Shown: positions 9,075-18,084, numbered from the stretch's first letter. The stretch is DNA of 32,953 nucleotides from Opitutales bacterium (GCA_020831525.1 JAFIGH010000057.1:1-32953), one strand, 5' to 3'. Notes: generated by a model not told the origin, from the sequence alone. Made by a program: numbers and translations.

Positions 9075-10490
9075 TCACTGCCGGTGGTCGTCGTCGCCGG
9101 GCTTCTTCAACCAAGCGTCGAAATCATTGTGCCGCACACCGAGCGCGGCGGGGTTGGTGCCGGATTTGGCGGGGTCGCTGTAGCGCCCGAAATACGCCTC
9201 AAGCTCCCGGCGCAGTTCCGCGACGCGGTGCCTGTGCGCGGGGTTGGATGCGGCATTGGTCGTTTCCGTGGGATCATTTTCAAGATCGTAGTATTCTTCG
9301 CCAGCCGGATTCGCAAACAACGGAAAACGCACAATCAGCTTGTCACGGGCGGACCGCACCATCCGGTTGGGTCCGCTCTCCGCGAACTGCAACTGCCGCC
9401 ACGGAGTTCGCGTATCCCGGAGGAGGGGCAGAAAGCTACGCCCCGGCGAAGCCTGCCGCGCGGCGACAGCCTCCGCGTCGGCCCCGGCGGCGTCGAGCAG
9501 GGTGGCAAAGAGATCGCAGTGGTCGACCGGCGACGGGAGGCGCATCCCCTCCGGAATCAGTCGCGGATGCCGAAGCAGGAGCGGCACATGGAGGCTCTCC
9601 TCGAGAAAGTTCGGCGGAATCGTCGCGTTGGCCTTCGTGTGCAGGCCGTGGTGACCGTTCATGTGGCCGTGATCGGACGTGTAAACGATGAGGGTGTTCT
9701 CAAGCTGACCGAGGTTTTCGAGTTCCGCCACGATGCGCAGCATCTGCTGGTCGATGACCTCGACGGCGGCGTAGTATTCCGCGTTCTGCGCCCGGCGGGC
9801 GTCCTCGCGGGCGTCAAAAGGTGCGATCCGCGCGTGCCCGTGCGCACCGGTGTAGGTCACGCCCGGAAGATCGGCGAAGCGGCATTTGCGGTAGTGGTGG
9901 ACGAGCGGGGCGGTCTCCCCGTCGTGCGGGGTGTGAGTGTTGGTGTAGCCCGCGTAGAGGAAAAACGGCTTCTCCGCATCGGCGCTCCATTCGCGGAGAA
10001 ACCTGAGGGCGCGGTCGGTGTAGACGGTCTCCTGGTGCCCGAAAGTTTCGATACGCTCCGTGCCGTCGACAAACGCCTGCGGCCCGCAGCGGGCGTTGGT
10101 TCCGCGCGTGCTCGTGAACCATGTGTCAAAACCCGGCATCGGGTGCCAATAGTCACCGGCGTGCCATTTGCCCACCATGCCCGTGCGGTAGCCGCGTTCC
10201 TGAAGGAAGGAGGCCAGCGTGGGCTGCCCGGCGATGCCGCGGTGCACCGGATTCTCGTTGGGTTCGCCGAGGTAATCGTGGATACCATGGCGGCTTGGGA
10301 TCTGACCGGTCCAGAAACTCGCGCGCGCCGGCGAACACACCGGATTGGGGCAGAAAGCGTGCTCCGCCCGCGCGCCCGTGTCCGCCAGCCACTGCATGAC
10401 AGGCGTGTGCAGTTCGCGGTTGCCGTAGGCGCCGGAGGCCCACTGTCCGTGGTCGTCAGTCAGGAAGACGAGGATGTTCGGAGGCTTCAT
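9075..10490 (-). CDS. sulfatase, Cys-type formylglycine-dependent
   Basis: Hydrolyses sulfate esters. The 471 aa product has the metal-binding TDDHG (Asp12, Asp13), the CSPAR signature at residues 52-56, in which Cys52 is the predicted formylglycine, GKWHAG, and the later metal site YTSDHGHMNGHHG. The C-terminal EEYYDLENDPTE is typical of the sulfatase family. Activity needs a formylglycine-generating enzyme encoded elsewhere. No signal peptide follows the ATG at 10490 (MKPPNILVFLTDD), so it is probably cytoplasmic or exported in another way. It lies 85 bases downstream of the FAD oxidoreductase on the same strand, with rhamnose isomerase beyond, which points to desulfation of oligosaccharides such as those from ulvan or fucan; the exact substrate is unknown. 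Confidence 0.93.
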   Translation of the reverse strand: MKPPNILVFLTDDHGQWASGAYGNRELHTPVMQWLADTGARAEHAFCPNPVCSPARASFWTGQIPSRHGIHDYLGEPNENPVHRGIAGQPTLASFLQERGYRTGMVGKWHAGDYWHPMPGFDTWFTSTRGTNARCGPQAFVDGTERIETFGHQETVYTDRALRFLREWSADAEKPFFLYAGYTNTHTPHDGETAPLVHHYRKCRFADLPGVTYTGAHGHARIAPFDAREDARRAQNAEYYAAVEVIDQQMLRIVAELENLGQLENTLIVYTSDHGHMNGHHGLHTKANATIPPNFLEESLHVPLLLRHPRLIPEGMRLPSPVDHCDLFATLLDAAGADAEAVAARQASPGRSFLPLLRDTRTPWRQLQFAESGPNRMVRSARDKLIVRFPLFANPAGEEYYDLENDPTETTNAASNPAHRHRVAELRRELEAYFGRYSDPAKSGTNPAALGVRHNDFDAWLKKPGDDDHRQ

Positions 10491-10575
10491 GGAAAAGACA
10501 ATAGGCGGAACGTCGGGGCAACCGCCGCAACATACCGGCGCAGTTTCTACAGGACCGGCGCGGCGCCGCAACCCT

Positions 10576-11961
10576 TTACCCCGCGCGTGTCATCACCCGG
10601 CGCAGCGACTCCTGCGGCAGGCGGGCACCCTGTGCGCGGAGCGTTTCGACAAGCGCCGCCGTATCCAGCGAACAGGCGGCCTCTCCCCCGCGCACACACT
10701 GCGCGGCAGCGACGCCAGCGGCCTGCCCCATCATGGCGCAAGCCGGCTGGTCGCGGATGGCGGCGTTCACCTTGATATCGCTGGAGTTGCAGCGCCCCGC
10801 CGCCCAGAGATTTTGCCACCCGGCGGGCACAAGCACACCGTACGGGATGCCGTAGGATTCGCCCGGCGCGAGGACGTCGTCCCTCTCAAATTCATTGTGG
10901 TAGCGCTCGTATTCTTCGTCGCTCAAGTCGTAGACATGGATGTCCACCTGCTTGCAGTAGACGGCGATTTGATCGGCAAAGTGCCGCCGCGCGCGGTAGT
11001 CGGCGTAATCCAGTTCGTATTCGCCGACAATACGCCGTGACTCACGCACCCCCATAAGCGACGCCGTTGTGACATTTGTCGCATTCTCACAACCGGGAAG
11101 GTAGCGGCGGAAAAACTCCGTGTACTCCTCCGCCAGCTTCCGGCCCTCGACGAGACCGCGGCTCAGGCTCGCCGTATCCAGCGCGTTCATACCGAAGAGG
11201 TGCCCGGCGTTGAGGGTACCGTGCCGCTTGCCCGCGCGGAACAAACCCGGCACATGCCGGTCGGCCTGCGAAAAGAATCCGTCCGCGATGGCTTTCTCGA
11301 CCGCCGCCTGCTGCATGGCCTTTCGGTCGAAGCGGTCGAAGTCCACGTCCACGACCGAGGCGCAGAGCGTCGGCGGCATGATTTTTTCCGTGTCCCGCCC
11401 GGCCTCCCGGCAGGCGGCCCCGCATAGATCCGCCACCATCGCGTCGCCCGTCGCGTCGATCACGGTCTTTGCCGGAATATAGCGGAAGCCTTCGATGTTG
11501 TGGACAACCAGACCGTTGATCCGGCGCGCCGCCGCATCAAAATCCGCGTCCACCGCCCGCGTGAAAAAGCGGATCTCCACCCCCGCACGGAGGCATTGCT
11601 CGTCGAGAACACGTTTCAGCGTCTCGGCGTTGAACCCGATGCCGCGCGTCTCGCGCCGCCATACCTCCGGACCGACATCCGGCGGCAGACCGCCGCGGGC
11701 ATGCAGCGTCTCGATCCACTCCAGTATCAGGCCACCGACGACACACTCGCGCCCGTTGCCTAGATTTGACCAGTTCGAGACCAACGCGGATGTCCCCATG
11801 CCGCCGAGGCAGCCGGTGCCCTCAAGAAGCAGGGTCTTCATGCCCAGACGGGCGGCCTGGACGGCGGCGGCGGAACCCGCCGGACCGCCACCCGCAACAA
11901 CAACGTCATAGGCCGCGTCCACCGGAATCGACCGCGAGTAGGTGTATTGGCTATGGCTCAT
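10576..11961 (-). CDS. FAD-dependent oxidoreductase (FAD_oxidored-type)
   Basis: 461 aa with an N-terminal Rossmann dinucleotide-binding motif (VVVAGGGPAGSAAA, GGGPAG at residues 24-29) and LLLEG, the end of the second strand. It then has GCLGGMGTS, a central DATGDAMVADLCGA segment, and a C-terminal NLWAAGRCNSSD/AMMGQAAGVAAA segment typical of this flavoprotein family. Family members are common in Verrucomicrobiota and Planctomycetota sugar-use loci, but their substrate is generally undefined. The ATG at 11961 (MSHSQYTYSRSIP) fits relatives; the extra upstream residues do not. It probably forms an operon with the sulfatase and diverges from rhaA over a 163-base spacer. Confidence 0.88.
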   Translation of the reverse strand: MSHSQYTYSRSIPVDAAYDVVVAGGGPAGSAAAVQAARLGMKTLLLEGTGCLGGMGTSALVSNWSNLGNGRECVVGGLILEWIETLHARGGLPPDVGPEVWRRETRGIGFNAETLKRVLDEQCLRAGVEIRFFTRAVDADFDAAARRINGLVVHNIEGFRYIPAKTVIDATGDAMVADLCGAACREAGRDTEKIMPPTLCASVVDVDFDRFDRKAMQQAAVEKAIADGFFSQADRHVPGLFRAGKRHGTLNAGHLFGMNALDTASLSRGLVEGRKLAEEYTEFFRRYLPGCENATNVTTASLMGVRESRRIVGEYELDYADYRARRHFADQIAVYCKQVDIHVYDLSDEEYERYHNEFERDDVLAPGESYGIPYGVLVPAGWQNLWAAGRCNSSDIKVNAAIRDQPACAMMGQAAGVAAAQCVRGGEAACSLDTAALVETLRAQGARLPQESLRRVMTRAG

Positions 11962-12124
11962 GAGAATGCGAATCCCCCGTTCCACGGAGATTTTCTGTTC
12001 ACCTACGCAGGTAGACGCAGCCACCGCAAGGCCATGCGGACTTTAACAGTATGCACCGGTCCGCGGCGGGAGATCGGCGCTTTCCCCTTGCCCGCAGCGC
12101 GATCACACAGAAACACTGATTACC

Positions 12125-13399
12125 ATGGCCAAACCCGCATCAAATCCGGAATCGTCCCTCTACACCTACGCCCGGGAGCGCTATGCGGCCCTCGGGGTCG
12201 ACACCGAGGCCGCGCTCGCGACGCTCGCGGAGACGCCCGTCTCCATGCACTGCTGGCAGGGCGACGATGTCGGCGGCTTCGAGGGCGTGGGGGATTCCTC
12301 AGGCTCGGGCATCCTTGCGACGGGCAACCAGCCCGGCCGGGCGACGAACTTTGACGAGTTGGTCAGCGACATCGAAACGGCGGGCAAACTCATTCCCGGG
12401 CCGCTGCGACTCAACCTCCACGCCATCTACGCGACGGACAACGCCGAGGGCGCCGACCGCGACAGGCTCACGGCGGAGCACTTCCGCTCGTGGATCGACT
12501 GGGCCAAAGCCGGGGGCTGGGGCATCGACTTCAATCCCACTTGCTTCGCGCACCCGCGCGCCGCCGACGGCTTCACCCTCGCCCACCGCGACCCGGCGGT
12601 GCGCCGCTTCTGGGTCGACCACTGCATCGCCGCCCGGCGCATCGGTGCCGTCATCGGCAAGGAGCTGGACAAACCCGTCGTCAACAACATTTGGATTCCG
12701 GACGGCTACAAAGACACGCCCGCCGACCGCGCCGCGCCCCGCGCGCGCCTCCTCGAATCACTCGAGGCCATTTTCGCAGCCGACGTCTCCCGCGAATGGA
12801 ATATCGACGCCGTCGAGAGCAAGCTCTTCGGCATCGGGGTCGAATCCTACACGGCGGGCTCCCACGAGTTCTACCTCGCCTTCGCTGTGAAGCACCAAGT
12901 CGGTCTCTGCCTCGACGCCGGACACTTCCACCCCACCGAGTCTGTCGCCGACAAGATTTCCTCCGTCCTCCTCTTCGTCCCGCACCTTCTCCTGCACGTC
13001 TCCCGCGGCGTGCGCTGGGACAGCGACCACGTCGTCGCCCTCGACGATCCCACGCGCGACATGCTCGCCGAGGTGGCGGCCAGCGGCGCGCTCGACCGGA
13101 TCTCCGTCGGCATGGATTTCTTCGACGCCAGCATCAACCGCATCGCGGCGTGGGCCGTCGGGGCGCGCAACACCAAGAAAGCCCTCCTCCAAGGCCTTCT
13201 CTTGCCGCGCAAACTTCTCGGTGAAGCGGAGGATTCGGGAGATTTCGCCGCCCGCCTCGCCCTCCTCGAAGACGCCAAGGGCCTCCCGTGGAATCTCGTT
13301 TGGGAAGAATTCTGCCGCCGCCACGAAGCCCCCGCCGACGGCGAATGGATGCAGCGCGTTCACGCCTACGAAAAAGACGTTCTCGCCAAGCGGGATTAA
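12125..13399 (+). CDS. rhaA: L-rhamnose isomerase
   Basis: Interconverts L-rhamnose and L-rhamnulose, the first step of L-rhamnose catabolism. The 424 aa product closely follows the E. coli RhaA sequence pattern as I recall it along its full length: PVSMHCWQGDDV near residue 38, LIPGPLRLNLHAIY, WGIDFNPTCFAHP, NIWIPDG, DAVESKLFGIGVESY, LCLDAGHFHPTE (metal site region), VSRGVRWDSDHVV and DFFDASINRIAAW. The ATG has no Shine-Dalgarno sequence but matches the family start. No rhamnulokinase, aldolase or transporter lies in the window. Its stop codon overlaps that of the convergent glycosyltransferase gene. Confidence 0.96.
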   Translation: MAKPASNPESSLYTYARERYAALGVDTEAALATLAETPVSMHCWQGDDVGGFEGVGDSSGSGILATGNQPGRATNFDELVSDIETAGKLIPGPLRLNLHAIYATDNAEGADRDRLTAEHFRSWIDWAKAGGWGIDFNPTCFAHPRAADGFTLAHRDPAVRRFWVDHCIAARRIGAVIGKELDKPVVNNIWIPDGYKDTPADRAAPRARLLESLEAIFAADVSREWNIDAVESKLFGIGVESYTAGSHEFYLAFAVKHQVGLCLDAGHFHPTESVADKISSVLLFVPHLLLHVSRGVRWDSDHVVALDDPTRDMLAEVAASGALDRISVGMDFFDASINRIAAWAVGARNTKKALLQGLLLPRKLLGEAEDSGDFAARLALLEDAKGLPWNLVWEEFCRRHEAPADGEWMQRVHAYEKDVLAKRD

Positions 13400-14643
13400 A
13401 GACAGATTCGTTCCGCGCCGTCTTCGGCAGAAGCGTCAATCCTGTGCCGCAAGGCACGCATGTTCACGGCGGCGTCGAAGTGGGTCAGCGTCCATTCGCG
13501 CCCGCCTTCCTGGAGCCGCCGGTAGAGGTCGTCGTCACGGGCGAGCCTCAGCAGTTCGGCGGCGGCCCCCGGCCCCTCCACGAGGAGTCCGGAGCGTTCG
13601 TGTTCGACGGCTTCGGCCACCCCGCCCACACGGCTGGCCACGACCGGCACCCCCGCCGCCATCGCCTCCGCGACTGCATTGGGCAACCCCGCGCGGTCGC
13701 CGTTACGCGCGACGACGCCCGTGAAGAGCAAGACATCGGCCCACGCGAGCGCCTCCAATACCCGCGTAAACGGCTGCCTTCCCTCAAAGCGCACGCACGT
13801 CGCCAGCCCGCGCGCAGCGAGACGGTCGGCGATTTCCCGGCGGGCGGGGCCTTCGCCGATGAGGCGTCCCTCGAAGGCGAGACCGGCGGCGCGCGCCTGC
13901 TCAAGGACGCCGACCAGCGCGTGATAGCCCATCTTCTCGACGAACCGGCCCACTGCTAGAATCCGCAGCGGCACACGCACCGCGCGCATGGGATGAACGG
14001 GCGGAAACGCCACGAGTCCCCGCCGTATAAGCGCCACCTTCCCCTCCGGCACTCCCGACCGCAGCAGGCGGCGGCGCCCTGCCCCGGTCGATGTGCGGAC
14101 AAAGCGGGCCCGCGCCGTCTTGTCGGACAACAGCCAGTCACCCCCGCCCTCGAATAGATCGTAAGCGTGCGCGCCGACGCTGTAGGGCAGCCCGGTGAGC
14201 CGGTCGAGAAGCCACGCCGCCGCCGCCGGCAATCCCGCCCATGCCGCATGGGCATGGCGGTAGCGCCGCCGCCCGATCTTCTGCGCATGGATCAGGGCGA
14301 ATCCGAACCCGAGCAAGTTCTCCCCCGCATTCAGTGCCGACGGCATTGGCCGAAGGATCATTGACTGCATGAGGTCGCAGAGGACTCCGGGCCGCCGCAC
14401 CAGCCAATACGGCAGCCACCAGAGCAATTTCACCAGTTCCCAAAAGCGGAAACGCCACACATCCCCGCCCCCGCCGCCCCACACGGACACAACATCCAGT
14501 TCCGCCCCCGCCGCGCGCAGCGCCTCAACCTCACGGCGAACAAAAGTTTCCGTTGGCGCGGGATAGGTCGTGCAAAGAAAGAGCACGCGGGACGTCCGCC
14601 CGGAGACGGCTGCCGGTGCGTTGTCAGGCGATGGCGGCGGCAT
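13396..14643 (-). CDS. glycosyltransferase, GT4-like family
   Basis: 415 aa GT-B glycosyltransferase. The N-terminal half has YPAPTETFVRREVEALRAAG, typical of exopolysaccharide/colanic-acid-type GT4 enzymes. The C-terminal donor-binding half has ILAVGRFVEKMGYHALV, GEGPARREI and the E-x7-E-like region AGLPNAVAEAMAAGVPVVAS. The donor and acceptor cannot be read from the sequence. The frame extends to 14889, but upstream residues are antisense-type Arg/Ser-rich sequence over the preceding gene; the ATG at 14643 gives a 20-base overlap with that gene, as expected in a tight operon. It is the last gene of the minus-strand lipid cluster and probably adds a sugar to the lipid product or modifies a surface glycan. 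Confidence 0.87.
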   Translation of the reverse strand: MPPPSPDNAPAAVSGRTSRVLFLCTTYPAPTETFVRREVEALRAAGAELDVVSVWGGGGGDVWRFRFWELVKLLWWLPYWLVRRPGVLCDLMQSMILRPMPSALNAGENLLGFGFALIHAQKIGRRRYRHAHAAWAGLPAAAAWLLDRLTGLPYSVGAHAYDLFEGGGDWLLSDKTARARFVRTSTGAGRRRLLRSGVPEGKVALIRRGLVAFPPVHPMRAVRVPLRILAVGRFVEKMGYHALVGVLEQARAAGLAFEGRLIGEGPARREIADRLAARGLATCVRFEGRQPFTRVLEALAWADVLLFTGVVARNGDRAGLPNAVAEAMAAGVPVVASRVGGVAEAVEHERSGLLVEGPGAAAELLRLARDDDLYRRLQEGGREWTLTHFDAAVNMRALRHRIDASAEDGAERICL

Positions 14644-15838
14644 GCGGGGACTTTCCGGCGCGGGCGCGGGCGGCAGCGAGGATTTCCCCGGTGAACGCCT
14701 CGGGCGTGTCGTCGACATCGAGCCGGCGCATCGCCGAGCGTGCCTCTTGAAAGGCTTCACCGCGGTCCGCCCAGCGCGCCACGGCATCGGCAAGACCGCG
14801 CGGCGAGGTGATGGCGACGCCCGCGCCGTTGTCCGTAAAATAGGTGATCGTGAGCCGCTCCTGCGGCATATCGCCGCCCAGTGTATCAAAAATCACCGGG
14901 CAGTCAAAGTGGAGCGCCTCGGCCATGGTGTTCGCCCCGCCCCGTGTCACGACGCAGTCGGAAACCTGGAGGTAATGGTGCATGCGCGCGCTGAATCCCT
15001 CGATGTGCAGCGGCATTTCCGGATGGTCCGCCTTCCACGCGCGCAGGCGCGACAGCGCCTCTTCATTGCGCCCGCACACGGCGAACACCTGCACCGTGTC
15101 ACGCAGAGGAAGCAACGCTTCAAGAAACGGAAGGTGGTGGTTGGCCCCGTATCCCCCCGTGGCGAGGAACACCGTGAACCGGTCGGTGTTCAGACCGTCG
15201 AGTGCGTTGCGGAAACGGCGGCGTGTCTCATTGTCCATTTGCCGGGCAAAGGCTTCGGGGGGCAGAAACTTGCAGAGAATGCGGGTGCGTTCACGCGGCA
15301 TTCCGAGAGCGAGGGCCCGCTCCAGCCCGGCCGGCGTGCGCGCGGCGTAGAGATCGGCGGTCGGATTCACCCAATTGCGGCTGAACCCGTAGCCCCCGCT
15401 CCACTCGCCGCTGTAGGTGGCGCAGAAGACACAGTCTGCACCGAGGACACGCCGCGCGTCCTCAAAGTAGCCGCGGTTTGTGCTGTCGTGAAAACTCACG
15501 ACAGCTGCTGGCCTGTATTCCGTGAGGAGCCGGCGGTAGTGCCGGCCTCCGTAGGTCACCCGCCCCTGATGGCTTGCGCCGATCACCTCGACAATGTGCC
15601 AATAAACATGATGCAGGCGCGGCCAATGGCGCTGAATGCGGTTGTAAACCCACACGCCGAACCGCCCCACCGGTCCGCCGTCCTCGATAACGTGCGCCAC
15701 CCGCACCTCCGCACCGTTCCCGGCGATTCGCCGCACCCACGCCCGGAAGGCCCTCGCCCGCATATCGTGTCCGCTGCCCGTGCTCGAAGTGAGAGCGAGG
15801 ATACGCAGGGGCCGGGTTGCCGGGATCGTGCTCTTCAT
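14624..15838 (-). CDS. MGDG synthase/diacylglycerol glucosyltransferase-like glycosyltransferase
   Basis: 404 aa GT-B enzyme resembling the MGDG synthase-processive glycosyltransferase group (GT28, MurG-related). Evidence is the N-terminal LALTSSTGSGHDMRARAF (GxGH-type glycine loop), the RPAAVVSFHD segment, FLATGGYGANHHLPFL, and the donor-site motif VVTRGGANTMAEAL followed by CPVIFDT. This family moves a hexose from a UDP-sugar to diacylglycerol or another lipid at the membrane face. The ATG at 15838 is preferred; an in-frame TTG at 15856 would overlap the ketosynthase stop. It lies 14 bases after the ketosynthase gene, so enzyme and acyl-chain genes are probably co-transcribed. The lipid acceptor is inferred. 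Confidence 0.86.
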   Translation of the reverse strand: MKSTIPATRPLRILALTSSTGSGHDMRARAFRAWVRRIAGNGAEVRVAHVIEDGGPVGRFGVWVYNRIQRHWPRLHHVYWHIVEVIGASHQGRVTYGGRHYRRLLTEYRPAAVVSFHDSTNRGYFEDARRVLGADCVFCATYSGEWSGGYGFSRNWVNPTADLYAARTPAGLERALALGMPRERTRILCKFLPPEAFARQMDNETRRRFRNALDGLNTDRFTVFLATGGYGANHHLPFLEALLPLRDTVQVFAVCGRNEEALSRLRAWKADHPEMPLHIEGFSARMHHYLQVSDCVVTRGGANTMAEALHFDCPVIFDTLGGDMPQERLTITYFTDNGAGVAITSPRGLADAVARWADRGEAFQEARSAMRRLDVDDTPEAFTGEILAAARARAGKSPHAAAIA

Positions 15839-15852
15839 CACGCGCCGTCCGT

Positions 15853-17118
15853 TCAACTGTGCCGAGCAAAAACCATCACCACATTGGCTCCGCCAAAGCC
15901 GCTGCTGTTTGAGACCACAAAATGCGGTGCCTCATCGAGGCTTTCGCGCGGGAGGAAGAGACCCGCTGCCTCCGGGTCCGGATCGACAAGATGCGCCGCA
16001 CCGGGAACGAAGCGGTGATGGAGGGCAAGCACGGAAAACGCCGCCTCCATGATGCTGGAAAGGGAGAGCGCGTGCCCCGTGAGCGCCTTTGTGCTGCTCA
16101 CCGCCGGGCGTTTGCCGCCCGTGCCGAAGACCCTCTTGAGGGCGCGGCACTCGGAGGCGTCGCCCATGGGCGTGGAGGTGGCGTGGGCGTTCACGTAGTC
16201 GACCTGATCCGGCGCTACGGCGGCGGCGGCGAGGGCCGACTCCATGGCGCGGGCCAGGCCCGCCCCCTCGGGATGCGCGATCGCCATGTGCGTCCCGTCG
16301 GTCGACTGTCCCCATCCACTGAATCCGGCGTATATCTCCGCTCCCCGCGCCCGCGCCACCGACTCCTCCTCCAAGACCATGGCCACACTGCCCCCGGTGC
16401 CGACAAAACCGTCGCGCCCGCGGTCGAAGGGACGCGAAGCGGTGTCCGGATCCCGGGACAGGGTGAGCACCCGCATACTCGCGAAGGGGAGAATTGTCTC
16501 CGGCGTAAAATCCTCCGCCCCCACGACAAGCATGCAGTCCTGCCGCCCGAGCGCGATCTCATCGAAGGCGTAGCCGAGGGCATGTCCACTCGAGGCACAG
16601 GCCGATATGAAGCCTGCCGAGGCCCCTTGGATGCCCAGCGCCGGGACGAGGTTGAAATTCAATGTGCCCGCGATGGAAGCGACGATACCCAGCGGCGAAC
16701 AGCGCGACGGCCCCACCCGCTTCATCCGGTCGATATGGTGGTGCGTGAGCATGGCCGAGCCAGCCGAAGCGGTAAACAATCCCGTGCGCGGATGCGCCAC
16801 CGCTTCCGCTTCGAGACCCGCCGCCGCGATAGCCTGACGCAGGGCGTAGGTCGCGTATAAAGCGTTGGGCGAGAGGGCGCGCAACTGGTCGAGCCGGAAC
16901 GACAGATTCTCCGGAAACGTCCAGTCCTCGGCGTCCGGCGAATCCGTGCGGAACCCCGGCACGGGCGCGGCGAGACTCACCGGCACGGAGGGATCGTCAA
17001 ACGGCTCGTGGAGCACGATCCCGTGCCGCAGCTCTCGCAAGGCTCCGAGCACGGTGGCGGCATCCCGCCCGAGACAGGTGGCAAATCCAAGACCGGTGAC
17101 AACTACGCGCCGTGACAT
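15853..17118 (-). CDS. beta-ketoacyl-ACP synthase, FabF/FabB-like
   Basis: Condenses an acyl-thioester with malonyl-ACP in fatty-acid or polyketide chain extension. The 421 aa product begins with RRVVVTGLG and has all catalytic positions: Cys174 in SACASSGHA, His312 in NAHATSTPMGD, Lys344 in STKALTG and His349 in GHALS; NSSGFGGAN closes the fold. The usual GHTLGAAG is altered to GHALSLSS. An ATG nine bases upstream (17127) has AGGGG at slightly long spacing and could also be the start. A housekeeping FabF would normally sit in a fab operon; here the gene follows an ACP-dehydratase fusion and precedes two glycosyltransferases, so a dedicated lipid role is likely. Confidence 0.92.
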   Translation of the reverse strand: MSRRVVVTGLGFATCLGRDAATVLGALRELRHGIVLHEPFDDPSVPVSLAAPVPGFRTDSPDAEDWTFPENLSFRLDQLRALSPNALYATYALRQAIAAAGLEAEAVAHPRTGLFTASAGSAMLTHHHIDRMKRVGPSRCSPLGIVASIAGTLNFNLVPALGIQGASAGFISACASSGHALGYAFDEIALGRQDCMLVVGAEDFTPETILPFASMRVLTLSRDPDTASRPFDRGRDGFVGTGGSVAMVLEEESVARARGAEIYAGFSGWGQSTDGTHMAIAHPEGAGLARAMESALAAAAVAPDQVDYVNAHATSTPMGDASECRALKRVFGTGGKRPAVSSTKALTGHALSLSSIMEAAFSVLALHHRFVPGAAHLVDPDPEAAGLFLPRESLDEAPHFVVSNSSGFGGANVVMVFARHS

Positions 17119-17229
17119 AAAATGCAAAACGTTTCCCCTGCGGCGGGCATTCCGCGGACGCTACACTCCGCCGTGCGACCGCCGGTCTCAAGCGCAAAAT
17201 ACACGTGTGCCCGCGCGGCGCGCCCGCCC

Positions 17230-18084
17230 TCAGCGGATGCGGGCGGCAGCCTCCTCCCGGGCCGCGCGCATGGCGAAGGTCAGCGAAATCTCCTCCGCCC
17301 GCGCCACCCGGCTGCCGTTGGAAAAAATCGACCCCTCGAACTGGGCGAGGGGCTCGTGCACCTTCTTCAGGCGCACCTTCAATTGTAGCGTGTCGTGCGG
17401 ACGGCACACCTTGTGGCACCGGATGCCGTCCCCGCCCACAAAATAAACCGAACCCGGATCGACCTGCGGCCCGTCGAGGGCCGCGGATGCGCTCTTGAGC
17501 AGAAAAAGGACCGCCAGTTGCCCGAGCGCCTCGATCATGAGCGAGGCGGGAAACACCGGGTTGCCCTTGAAGTGCCCTTCGAGAAACGCCTCGTCGCCCG
17601 AGATATGGTAGCTCCCCTCAGCATATTCCCCGTTGATGCGCGCCTCCTGCAAAAACAAAAACGGCGGCTGCTGCGGGAGCGTCGCCGCGATCTGTTCGAA
17701 GTTGAGCACATTCTTGCTCTCCGGAGGAGGAAGGCCGCGCGTCTTTGCATCGAGGTAGAGCTTCAGGTCGCCGAGCGTGCGTATATTGCGCAGTTCCTCG
17801 TTCTCGATGGAGATATGCAGCGTCTCCTCCACGAGAATAACAATCTCGACCATGAGCAAAGAATCGATGCCGAGGTCGTCCATGAGCCGCGTGGAGTCTT
17901 TACCCTCGCGGATCACCGGGCGCACGTCCGGCTCCACAAAGCGCTCGAGAATGCCCAGCACGATGGGAGGAATGAGGGCCGGGTCTTTCGTCTCCTGGAA
18001 GGCGAGGGCCGCTTCAATCGCTGACTCCGGGCATCGCTTCAGGGCCTCGCGGAGTTCGCTGTGTTTGACTACCGTGTTCGACAT
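17230..18084 (-). CDS. acyl carrier protein fused to FabZ-like hydroxyacyl dehydratase
   Basis: 284 aa in two domains. Residues about 35-115 form an acyl carrier protein with the phosphopantetheine site LGIDSLLMVE (Ser75). Residues about 125-275 form a hotdog dehydratase of FabA/FabZ type, with PPFLFLQEA, then EGHFKGNPVFPASLMIEALGQ containing catalytic His171 and Glu185. The usual PG before the helix is PA here. The protein would hold a 3-hydroxyacyl chain on its own carrier domain and dehydrate it. It is the first gene of the minus-strand lipid cluster, 111 bases before the ketosynthase. No ketoreductase or transacylase is present nearby, so housekeeping FabG and FabD would have to serve. 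The product is unknown. Confidence 0.88.
   Translation of the reverse strand: MSNTVVKHSELREALKRCPESAIEAALAFQETKDPALIPPIVLGILERFVEPDVRPVIREGKDSTRLMDDLGIDSLLMVEIVILVEETLHISIENEELRNIRTLGDLKLYLDAKTRGLPPPESKNVLNFEQIAATLPQQPPFLFLQEARINGEYAEGSYHISGDEAFLEGHFKGNPVFPASLMIEALGQLAVLFLLKSASAALDGPQVDPGSVYFVGGDGIRCHKVCRPHDTLQLKVRLKKVHEPLAQFEGSIFSNGSRVARAEEISLTFAMRAAREEAAARIR

Noticed and set aside
8832-10775. 647-aa plus-strand open frame opposite the sulfatase
   Set aside because: High-GC antisense shadow of the sulfatase and of the small zinc-finger gene.
14570-16018. 482-aa plus-strand open frame opposite the MGDG-like gene
   Set aside because: No domain signatures; the minus strand has a coherent glycosyltransferase.
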